Part shown: positions 42,397 through 51,142 of the stretch, in pieces
Layout: the number at the start of each line of letters is the position of its first letter
Numbering within the stretch: the stretch's first letter is position 1
Assembly: GCA_029168955.1 (NCBI GenBank)
Contig: JAPDOI010000431.1
Location: 529,501 to 593,500 of the forward strand
Source: Aplectana chamaeleonis
Taxonomy: Eukaryota; Nematoda; Chromadorea; Rhabditida; Cosmocercidae
DNA: 64,000 nt
Direction of reading: 5' to 3'
Program-made: the position numbers and the translations under genes
The notes under the pieces: generated by a model
The model's database searches: none
The model's input: only the letters and a program-made list of their open reading frames with translations
What the model was told of the DNA's origin: nothing

Positions 42397-42783
42397 TCAG
42401 CAAATGCCTTCGAAACTCGACCTTTCCAAGTTTTTCAAGAACTTCTGAAAGTGCGACTCCTCAGAAAACCATTCCATTTCAATGAGAGCGGTCGCGTCGC
42501 GGCAGTTGCTGACCAATAGCACAGCCTCCGTGTAATCGGAGAAGGCGGAGCCTAAGGGAGGCGCGGGCGAGTTGTGAATTACGGGAAGTCGTGGAATCTG
42601 GCTAATTACCAGAGGTGAGAGGCCTACTGAGACAACCGGTCTAGAAAGAGCAGCGAGAAATGACAGCAATCCGCTTTTCTCTACCAAAACAGGATTGCTT
42701 TTGTGACGCTTCAATCGTGACATTAGAAGAATTGACCGAAAGGATGAACTTCTCAATTTGATAAACATGATAAACCTAATCAC
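42397..42783 (-). other. Unrecognised 128-codon open frame next to the dynein fragment
   Basis: Minus-strand frame with protein-like content (SDYTEAVLLVSNCRDATALI, MEWFSEESHFQKFLKNLER). It does not fit the dynein segment expected upstream. It could be an exon of another decayed gene or chance; no clear splice sites were found. Confidence 0.25.
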
Positions 42784-43276
42784 ATGTCAGTGTTAATTTT
42801 TAAGATTTCCTCTTGATTATTTGCCTTGAGCTCTCAAAAGAAATACTAGTCTGTTGGGCGGGCTGCGGCACGATTTTGACTCACTTCCGGTCCTTTTCTC
42901 GTCGTTCTTTATTAACTTCCAACTTTGAGAAGGACTGTTTTGGAAACCCGACATTTTTTTTCACCGCGGAAACTGCCTTCAAAGCGATGGGATCCATAAG
43001 CTTTATTCATTTTGGGCAGAATACTGCGCCTTCGTGAGCCGTTAGTGTAATAATCAAGTATTAAGCATAAATTTTCAATAACGTACATATAGTGCTGACA
43101 TTATATTAAACATTTATTTTGTGAATTATTATACGTAAAGTATGATTTGTGATGATTATATTACTCTAAAGCACAGTACTGTACAGTACCAGAATTATAT
43201 TACATATCTCTTTTGTGAATTAGCCAATGTTTTTTCTATTTTGGATTTAATTGTTACGATTTCTGAGAAGTAGTCT

Positions 43277-43639
43277 TTAAAGGCAGGGTTGACTATGTTT
43301 CGTCTCCGAGTAAAAACTTGAAACAATGCGTTGGCAACCAAGTGTTACCAAAATTACGAAGGGTAAAACAGTACTAGTTAGGGTCAGAAGGAAAGAACAG
43401 AGCAACACAAAATGGAGAATTGCAAAAGACGGGTTCAAAAAAGATTTCATTGTCACAACAAACAGTTCCAGTGAAAGTAAAGAAGCGGGGTGAGGGTAAA
43501 GGGTTTCGTGCTCTTCTGGTGCGTTTTTCTAGAGATTTCTTCGTCATTTCAGTCCGTTCTACTCGGGGGGGGGGCAAACAATCGATTTAGAGATTAATCT
43601 CAAAATCGATTTCTCAATTATCGTTAACACTGCCTTTAA
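43277..43639. mobile_element. TTAA-flanked MITE, family D
   Basis: TTAA at 43277-43280 and 43636-43639; ends AGGCAGGGTTGACTATG and TTATCGTTAACACTGCCT. Interior shares CCAAGTGTTACCAAAATTACG with 17253-17602. Confidence 0.82.
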
Positions 43640-43910
43640 ACATTTCCGCTTAATAGCACAATAGTGATGTGTATTTCGAAGGCTACGGAAAGATGGACAT
43701 CGATTAGCTGATCACAGTGCAAGATCTGACAGATCATCATCTTTCTACTTTCGGTCGCGGCACACGGAGACTAGGTTGTTCGCCGTTAATCCAAAACTTT
43801 TCAGAGCACCATTACGCGGGTATTTGAAACTGTTTTAGGAATGAGTGCAAGGTTGGAAAATTTCACATTTCCGAAACATCAATAAGACGAGTGTCTCAGA
43901 AAGAATTTTC

Positions 43911-44670
43911 CTGAAGGCAGTGTTCACGATAATCTTCAATTTTGAGATTATTCGCTAAATTGATTAAGTGGCCTCCGGGTAGAACTAAAATGACGTAGAA
44001 ATTGAGAAAAACGCACCAGAAGTACATGAAATCTTCAGGTATCACCCCGCCTCTTACGTATCACAGGAAGTGTTAGTTGTGACAATGAAATCTTTTGTGT
44101 ACCCGTCCTTTGCAATTCTCTAATCTCTATGGCTCCGTTCCTTTCTTAGGGCCCTAACTAATCCTGCTCTGCATAAAATATTCTTCTATTTTTAGTTGAC
44201 CCAAATTTTCACCGGTGACAACCAACACTATTATGTTCATCCAATCGGACAACTAGTCCAGGCCACAGAATATTGTCACTGAAATAAGACGTTTCAATGT
44301 TTCTTCGTACTGTGCTTATCTTGGTCAAATTCCGGTCCGCTATTGCGTCTCGACACGCTTTGCGGCCGCGCACTTTTGAGTCGGAAGAGTTTCCGGCGCC
44401 GCAGCTGCCGATCTGCTGACTCTAGGTGGGTTTAAGAAGCTGGAAACTAAACAAAATTGAAGAAAACTGTATAAAAAGCACTATCGTGTCGGCTTCGGAG
44501 CTGCAAACTCGATTGACTCGAGCGCGTGCGGCCGCAAAGCGTGTCGAGACGCAATAGCGGACCGGAATTTGACCCAGATAAGCACAGTAATTTTGGTAAC
44601 ACTTGAGGGCCAACGCATTGTTTTGTGTGAAAACCTCGGAGACGAGGATTATCGTGAACACTGACTTTAA
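43911..44670. mobile_element. TTAA-type MITE, family D, with nested foldback
   Basis: Ends AAGGCAGTGTTCACGATAAT and ATTATCGTGAACACTGACTTTAA; left border mutated to CTGA. Contains CTTTCTTAGGGCCCTAACTA as in 17500 (reverse) and the TA-flanked insert 44310-44587. Confidence 0.8.
44310..44587. mobile_element. TA-flanked foldback MITE, 278 bp
   Basis: Ends CTGTGCTTATCTTGGTCAAA and TTTGACCCAGATAAGCACAG, arms include CGGTCCGCTATTGCGTCTCG and its complement; TA flanks at 44308-44309 and 44588-44589. Confidence 0.87.
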
Positions 44671-45435
44671 ATTACCCTATCGAAAATTCAGAATGTACCA
44701 TTTTTTGTCAAATGTGTGGGCTTTTTTAGATTTCATCTAAAAAAGGAATATTTTTTCGAATTTCGGACCTCAATTTTCCCGGTTGAGTGAATACATTCGA
44801 AAACCTGCAAATTACTTGTTTTAGGATAGCAATAGAACGAATATCTGAATAACTACTCCTTTTAGTGAAAAAATTACTAGGGTTTCCAATAAATTGTCAC
44901 ATATGTACGACTAATCAAGCTAAGCAATTTTGTGAGCGAATTTCCACAAATCGAAGCTGATCGGAATACCAAATATTATGAATTTCCTGATAAACCGAAT
45001 ATTCGCACGCAAATAATTTGGATTCTCGAAAAAAAAATCTAAAATCTAGAAAACCGAATGATTTCAGTTCCGAAAAGGAAACCCAAAAAAGTTAAAATTA
45101 AAATTAAAATGGACGAAACCCGAAAACGAAATCCGAAAGAATGATAGGACCAAGAACTGAGTCGAGTAATTATTCGTACAAAATTCAAATGGAAGAAGGA
45201 ATACGAAGGAATACAAAAGTAAGGCAAAATAAGGAATGGTAAGACATCGGGGAACATGAACGAGACGTCGTCGATGACGTAATCGAGCGTGTTTTGACAC
45301 GTCCATAAGGGTCGCTGACGTGACCACACGTGTGCGAACATGTCACTGATGCTGCAGTGAATCTTGTTTCCGTTATCGCGTTACGTTAATTATCGCGCGC
45401 ATGTACTGCGTATCCTTCTCCCCCATACTTTCTAA
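44671..45435. other. AT-rich non-coding DNA
   Basis: Contains AAATTAAAATTAAAAT at 45097 and overlapping short minus frames (87-100 codons, Phe/Leu-rich) due to AT-rich composition. No gene recognised. Confidence 0.35.
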
Positions 45436-45439
45436 CTGT

Positions 45440-47290
45440 ATCTCCACTCGCCCCGCACAAACGCGCTAAGGAACAATTTCGGCTCCGAAATAGAGCACAC
45501 ATGCGTGTGCATGTGCGCGCATGCGTTTGCGTGTATATATTCGCAACTGTTTACACGGAGGGATGTGCTCGTGTTTGTGTGCGCGTGCATGTGTATATGT
45601 ACACGCATGTTTATGTATATGTGTGTTTGCGTAGACGTGCACGCATAAGAACGCGATGATGTTCTTGAGTTTGCGCACGCGTATGTAGAACCCGCATTGG
45701 CGCGCATATGAGAGTGAAAGAACACCTGCGAGCGCGCGTAGATGCGCGTCGGTTCTTACGTGCGCGCGTGTACATACGAACCTTGCGCGTGCAGGTATAC
45801 ACACAGGCGCGCGTTTTCGTACGTGTACCTGCACGCGCAACGGCGCCGCAAGAGTTTACTTGTGATTGTTTGCTCGTGTAAATGCGCTTATTTGCGCCCA
45901 CATGTGCCTGAAGTCTTGTGGTCTCGTGTGTGTGCGCTTATACGTCCACAGACTTGAGCGCGATGATGTGCTTGTGTTTATGCACGCGTGTGCGCCACCG
46001 TATAAGCGCGCATTCATGCAAACGGGCTCGCGTATGCGTTTGTATATATACGAGGGCGGGAGAGCTAAAATTAGCTCGTTTGTGTGCGCAAGCGAACATG
46101 TGCCCATGCACGTGCATGAGCAATTGTGCTGGCTTGTGTGTGCGCGCGCGTATATGTGTACGCGTAGTAGCGCGATGATGTGCTTGTGTTTGCGCGTAGT
46201 GTTCCTCGTGCGTGCAGATGTACAGACGGGAGAGCGTGCGCATGCGTAAACCAACGCGCGCAGATTTCTACGCGCGTGAGGGCAAGAAAGGGCTCGTGTT
46301 TGAGTGTTTGTGAAGCACTCGTGCATGCGAGTGCACCTGCATGAGCGATCGCGTGCGCTTGTGTGCGCGGGGTGAACGTGCATGCATAAGAGCGCGATGA
46401 TGTGCTTGTTTTCGTGTACGCGTGTGCGCTACTGTTTAGGCTCGCGCATGCGCTTGCATATGTAAGGACGGACGCAGGTGTGCATGCGTGTACATTAGCT
46501 TGCAAATGTCTACGCTCAACAGCTCTGAGATTCTCTCGTCATTAGTGTGCGCTTGTGAATATGCACACAGGCGCGTGCATGCACATGAGAAATTGTATTC
46601 TCGTGGATGCATAAACGTATACGCGTAATAGTGCGATGGTGTGCTTGTGTTTTTGCAGGCGTGTGTGCCACAGCAAAAGCGTGCGCATGCACGCGCATAA
46701 TTTTTAGATGGGCGCATGGGTGCGTGTGCGTACAAACACGTGCAAGTGTATGCGCGCAGTAGCTCGAGAATCCGCTTGTGCTTGTGTGCGCGAGTAAATG
46801 CGCACACGTGCGAGAGCATTTTTTCTCGCGTCTGCGGGCATATACGTGTACGCGTGGTAGCCCGATGATGCGTTCATGCATGCGAGTTTCCCACTGTATA
46901 GGCGAGCGCAACAACCTCCGAGAGCGCGCCTGTATTCGCTCGTGTTAGAACGTGCGTGCGTCTACATGGGCGCCATGCGCGTGCACGTACACGCATGCGC
47001 CTGTATGCGTACTTGTATATGGGCGCGCAAGCGCGTACATGAGTTTTCGCAGACGTGTGTGAATGTGAGCGTGGTGCGCGCATGCGGGTGAGTGTATACC
47101 CGTACGGCCGCTTTCGATACTCCCGCGACGCGCGACCGCACCCATGCGTGGGCGTATCGATTTCCGGTAGAAATGTATGATGGGCACTCCAGAGCGTGGC
47201 CAGTCGTGCTAAGCATGAAGCTGGCCCAAGTGCGACTAGAAACGCGCGTGCTATTGCTGGTAGTAGCGTACATGCGTGCGTACATGCATT
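45440..47290. repeat. Alternating purine-pyrimidine (Z-DNA-prone) tandem region, 1.85 kb
   Basis: Almost unbroken GTGCGCGCATGTGTATAT-style sequence. A marker word near GCGCGATGATGTGCTTGTGT recurs at about 45654, 45958, 46170, 46391, 46629 and 46860, giving a degenerate unit of roughly 210-305 bp, mostly 210-240. Minus-strand frames of 78-175 codons (His/Ala/Thr/Arg/Cys-rich, with a repeated KHKHIIA-like or NTSTSSRSYA phrase) cover it in several frames at once and are composition artefacts. Strong potential for left-handed DNA and replication instability. Confidence 0.8.
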
Positions 47291-47911
47291 TTCAGCGTCG
47301 TTTGGAGCTTCCCAATGACAAATTCGGGTTAAAAGGCGTTGATTCCTAGATCTGGCCGATTTCACAACTTTTCTGGAGGAAGAGTTTCTGGAGAATTGCG
47401 GAGAAATCTTGTAGTTAATGTCCGTTAATCTGACAGGATGGGCTCGATCCGAAGATTACGGGGTACTCTTCAGTTATTTTTCCGTAAGTTTTCGTAAACT
47501 TGTGGTAATTCCACGTTTACCAGTAATTACTGGGAAACTTCTGGTAAAGCTCTGGTTCATTTCGGACCTGAGCACTTTGGCAATTCAATATGAACTGATG
47601 ATCTTGCGCTTTTATCTCTCCAGTCTTAGAACGTAGTCCGAATGCTTCCAGGGGAGATACGTCGATAAACAGTTATATAGAATTTATTACAATTAGAATA
47701 CTGTCGGTTTCAAGAAAAAGAAAATTATGTCTTTGTGGTAGTGCCTTCTCCATCTGACACGCACTCGTGAGGTCGGACGTCAGCAGAATAGGAGTTACAC
47801 CCCAAAGCTGGTATCGGGCTAAATTCCTCACTATCAACAGCATCTACTGCTAACAAAAGCGCATTATGCAAAAAAAGTGAGAACTTGGGTTATAATCCTT
47901 TCTACTGGTTT
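47291..47911. other. No gene recognised
   Basis: Short GGTAATT words at 47500-47560 echo the tandem repeat at 40680-40893. No clear coding or RNA signal. Confidence 0.3.
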
Positions 47912-48000
47912 TCTTCGTTTTGTACTGCTCTCCTTTTGACGGCGCCGATTTCCGTAACACTCCGGAGAGTCTTCTGAGCTCTCGATTTGATTTTTCTTGT
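47912..48000. repeat. ~85-bp direct repeat, copy 1
   Basis: TTTTGTACTGCTCTCCTTTTGACGGC with ACTCCGGAGAGTCT and TGAGCTCTCGATTTGA, repeated at 48600-48685. Confidence 0.8.
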
Positions 48001-48013
48001 CACGGCACACAGC

Positions 48014-48358
48014 AAGCAGGCCTACTTTGCTAAGGTCGGCAGCAAGGACATTATCCCTGCCACGGTCCATATCGAGGATGTACTTTCCGTAATCGTCCAT
48101 GGGGAACGATCTGTCAGCTTCCAGAATAAATATTCAAAAAGTGACTCGTCGTTACCACTTGGACTGGCCAAAAAATGGCCGCTCTGTATACCCACCGCTG
48201 ACGCGGAAAAAGCCTTGTTACTGAATAATCAAAGAGGGGTTGCAACTGACAGTGGAGGGATCAGCAGCACACTAGGAAAGCGGGCTGCCGAGTTCAGACG
48301 TGTCAGAAAGATCAATGAAGGGTTGGGTCTGTCAACAAAGGGAGCATCATCACATTAG
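48014..48358 (+). CDS. Possible exon or small ORF upstream of the 792-codon gene
   Basis: Open from an AG at 48013 (CACGGCACACAG) to a stop at 48356-48358; an upstream ATG exists at 47987. The product is Ser/Lys-rich (GERSVSFQNKYSKSDSSLPL, then RRVRKINEGLGLSTK) and has an RVxF-like RSVSF word. Compositionally it resembles the disordered protein encoded at 48712, so it may be an exon of the same gene or of an alternative transcript. There is no unambiguous donor and no recognised domain. Confidence 0.25.
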   Translation, partial: KQAYFAKVGSKDIIPATVHIEDVLSVIVHGERSVSFQNKYSKSDSSLPLGLAKKWPLCIPTADAEKALLLNNQRGVATDSGGISSTLGKRAAEFRRVRKINEGLGLSTKGASSH

Positions 48359-48584
48359 GGTAGGAAGTGTTACACCAGACTATTTTGCAGCACAAGCTGC
48401 TCCTGCAGCAGGTGCTGCAAATAAGCTCCAAATCTCTTAGACCGCAATTTCGTTTCCTTTGGGCTGACGATCAACCCCTCGAGTGCGTGACTCATGCCTA
48501 TACCTGCTCTGCAGCGAAAGAATCACGAAAAGATAACCAAAAACCGCTTTGGGGTAGGCTGTCGGCCCTAATACATCGTTTTCC

Positions 48585-48711
48585 TTCCTTTGCAGGTTCT
48601 TTTTGTACTGCTCTCCTTTTGACGGCTTCAATTTTCGCAAAACTCCGGAGAGTCTACTGAGCTCTCGATTTGAATTTTCAATAGCACCGCAGCTGTGGGC
48701 CTCAGTGAAAT
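48585..48711 (+). promoter_or_regulatory. Putative splice or trans-splice acceptor and 5' UTR
   Basis: TTTTCCTTCCTTTGCAG ending at 48597 is a strong nematode-type acceptor (pyrimidine tract plus TTTGCAG). The 114 bases to 48711 contain no ATG, and the first ATG is the start of the 792-codon frame, as expected for an SL-trans-spliced leader. It overlaps direct-repeat copy 2. A cis-splice acceptor is equally possible. Confidence 0.45.
48600..48685. repeat. ~85-bp direct repeat, copy 2
   Basis: Second copy of 47912-48000, with the acceptor-like TTTGCAG just before it. Confidence 0.8.
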
Positions 48712-51090
48712 ATGATTGCTGATAAGGATGTTTTGACGACAAAGCAACAACTCACCTCTGATGATAAGCGAAGTGGAGAACTTACTAGAGATACCCCAGA
48801 GCTTTACTCTACAGTTTCATATGACAAGCCTAAGAACCTTCCAAATCGCGAACTCTGTCTTGAACATTTTTCTCGAAACCTTTCTACAATAACTTTCAAA
48901 ATCAGAAGAACAGTTTGCATTTTACGGCTTCCAGGCTCACTGAGCGATTCGGCACGTCCACCAGTATGGAGGGAGTACAAAACGCACAACACTGGTGGAA
49001 CAACAAATTCCCTTCTGAAGAAGGCCATAGCTAATCGCCTCAAGCCCATAGCTGCCGACCTGAAGCAGAAACATATCAACGCTCGACAACCAGAAGCAGC
49101 TGGGCCAGGCGCGAAGCCAAAGTACGAAGTTGAAGGCAAAGGAGAAACTGTTGGAAGCACTATCGGAAAAGAGCAGGAGAGTGGTATATGTTCGCCCACC
49201 TTGGAACCCTCACCTCGCAATATGGATGGTTCCGCAACAACCGAACAAATTGCTGGAGTTGGAAAAGACGCAGCTAAAACAAGAGAATTTGACCTCAATT
49301 ACAGCAGTCAGAGAAAAAACCTGGAAAATCCAAAAGAAGATGCGGAAAATGGAAAAACGTCTCTGATAGCTGCTGACAAACCGAAGGGCTTCGCAACAAT
49401 CGTGGAAATGAAAATTTCGGTCCAGAGATTTGCAAAGAATGCACATTCTAACAAAACTCTTCAAGAGCCTATCTCTGCGCTAAATCAACCGGAACTCACC
49501 GGGGACGGTCGAGCGACAGCAGTACCTCCTTCGGAAAAAAATCGCAATACAAGAGACAAAAAGACTTCCATATTGTCTCCACACTCTGGCAACTCCACTC
49601 ACCTTAAGACTCCATCAATGCAAGGAGAAAAAGATCGCAGTCCTTCGATTTCCCCGGATCCCCCGCCAGAGAGGCGTCTTTCGCTTCAGCCACCACGTCC
49701 TGAGTTGTCCCACCATCGCTCGTCGGATCCACAAGTTCTTCGTAACATTGTGGCGAATTACAAACGAGTCCGACACAAGTCTCGGCTAGCTAGTGATGAT
49801 GATCGGAGAGGCTCCACTCTGAGCGAATCATCCCGAGCTTCGTTCGCTTCACACAAAAGTGTGACATTCAATGATCGCGTACAAATGCATGAAATCGAAA
49901 GGAACGAGATGTCGTCAAGTGACGAAGATGCGTCAATCATGAGTGATGATGAGATGAGCAAGCGTCCGTTAGAGCGATCCCGTCGTCTCATGCATGTGCA
50001 TCGGAATGAGCCGAGACTTGAGCAAAAATTCCAGCAAAATTCCAACAACGTTGTGTATAACGACCGCTTGCTAACTGAACATAATCGACCTTCTGTGGTT
50101 CCAGATCGAGAAAATTATTTGGAAAGGAGCCATGACGACGATTTCAATGGGGCTTATCCCACAATCGGGCAGGAGCGAATGAGTAGAAGTGAATCGGAGA
50201 GCTCTCAACTCAGTATTTTTGACGCGGGGCAGAGTCCGATCGTGAGGCAACAGTTCCGAGGAATTCCCGAAGTAAGAGAATTAGATAATTCTCACGGTAA
50301 CGATATGGATTTGGGGCGTAAACGCTTCATTGAACGTCAATATACGCGAGTAATCGAAATGCGATCAACTGGAGCACAAACAATGGGCGACATGGGGGCG
50401 GCATACCCGCAAATAATCCTCGGTTACGCGCAAGTAGGAAGCAACCAGAACATGGAAACGCGTGGATTTCCTCGATCAGCAAGCGGGTACTTCGACGAGG
50501 TCGACGAAGTTGAGGAGCATGACGTAAGTAGGCATGTGCACTGCCCCTATCCCCGTATACTTCCAACAGGTGAAGAGTCTTCTTCACCTGATTCACCAGT
50601 GTTCTATCCAGGTAGAGTTCCTGGGGCCGAAAATGTTATGGAGCTATCCACGTACGATAACGCTCCCATGTATATTCCGCGTGAGCAAGACAGTATGTCA
50701 AAGAGAAGCTCAAGAGATCTGATGACACTCAGTCAACTGCAGCTCATGAATCATCGAGAGCACTACGACGGCACTTCAACAGAAGGTTCTCCTGGCCAGA
50801 TGTCTCCGACTAGCCCTCGACTCAGAAGAATGAGAGTTGGCTTAACACCACATATTACGAAAGATGAATCACGAATGGAAAGAAGCGAAGCTGAAGAGCG
50901 AATGCGAAGTCAATTTGTATCTCGTTTTGGGAGTGGACGGCGCGCACCGACGGCTGAAGAAGATCCGTGCGATCCATTCCATCCAATGGGATCACTGGAG
51001 TCCGTAATCTCTACTGATTCTCGAGAATCGGTCGTATCTGCAACGTCCATAAGGAAGGAAGCGGCAACTCATAGAAACTTCAACTACTGA
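48712..51090 (+). CDS. 792-residue disordered Ser/Arg/Glu-rich protein, function unknown
   Basis: An uninterrupted 792-codon frame from the first ATG after a strong acceptor; an in-frame TGA lies at 48706, so the start cannot be farther up in the same exon. The protein has no signal peptide or membrane segment. Residues 1-150 hold short hydrophobic pieces (FKIRRTVCILRLPG). From about 290 it is low-complexity: SPSISPDPPPERRLS, SSDEDASIMSDDEMS, SRSESESSQLS, STDSRESVVSATS. Residues 382-386, KSVTF (as HKSVTFNDRV), fit the RVxF docking motif for protein phosphatase 1. It ends HRNFNY. It looks like the cytoplasmic tail or scaffold part of a larger animal protein, with many possible Ser/Thr kinase sites. 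I do not recognise the family. A consensus-like 46-nt intron (50524-50569) lies inside the frame. The satellite begins about 50 bp past the stop. Confidence 0.75.
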   Translation: MIADKDVLTTKQQLTSDDKRSGELTRDTPELYSTVSYDKPKNLPNRELCLEHFSRNLSTITFKIRRTVCILRLPGSLSDSARPPVWREYKTHNTGGTTNSLLKKAIANRLKPIAADLKQKHINARQPEAAGPGAKPKYEVEGKGETVGSTIGKEQESGICSPTLEPSPRNMDGSATTEQIAGVGKDAAKTREFDLNYSSQRKNLENPKEDAENGKTSLIAADKPKGFATIVEMKISVQRFAKNAHSNKTLQEPISALNQPELTGDGRATAVPPSEKNRNTRDKKTSILSPHSGNSTHLKTPSMQGEKDRSPSISPDPPPERRLSLQPPRPELSHHRSSDPQVLRNIVANYKRVRHKSRLASDDDRRGSTLSESSRASFASHKSVTFNDRVQMHEIERNEMSSSDEDASIMSDDEMSKRPLERSRRLMHVHRNEPRLEQKFQQNSNNVVYNDRLLTEHNRPSVVPDRENYLERSHDDDFNGAYPTIGQERMSRSESESSQLSIFDAGQSPIVRQQFRGIPEVRELDNSHGNDMDLGRKRFIERQYTRVIEMRSTGAQTMGDMGAAYPQIILGYAQVGSNQNMETRGFPRSASGYFDEVDEVEEHDVSRHVHCPYPRILPTGEESSSPDSPVFYPGRVPGAENVMELSTYDNAPMYIPREQDSMSKRSSRDLMTLSQLQLMNHREHYDGTSTEGSPGQMSPTSPRLRRMRVGLTPHITKDESRMERSEAEERMRSQFVSRFGSGRRAPTAEEDPCDPFHPMGSLESVISTDSRESVVSATSIRKEAATHRNFNY
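50524..50569 (+). other. Candidate optional mini-intron in the 792-codon frame
   Basis: GAC|GTAAGTAGG donor and CTTCCAACAG acceptor, 46 nt apart, typical of short nematode introns. Removal shifts the frame and leads to a stop at 50720-50722, giving a shorter C-terminus; retention keeps the 792-codon frame. Confidence 0.35.
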
Positions 51091-51142
51091 ATTGATATAA
51101 ATGAGGGGTATGCTTCATTTTCTTAGAAAGTTTGTATACACT

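Noticed and set aside
45466..47365. Minus-strand frames of 96-175 codons rich in His, Ala, Thr, Arg and Cys
   Set aside because: They are reading the alternating purine-pyrimidine array in several frames at once; composition fully explains their length.
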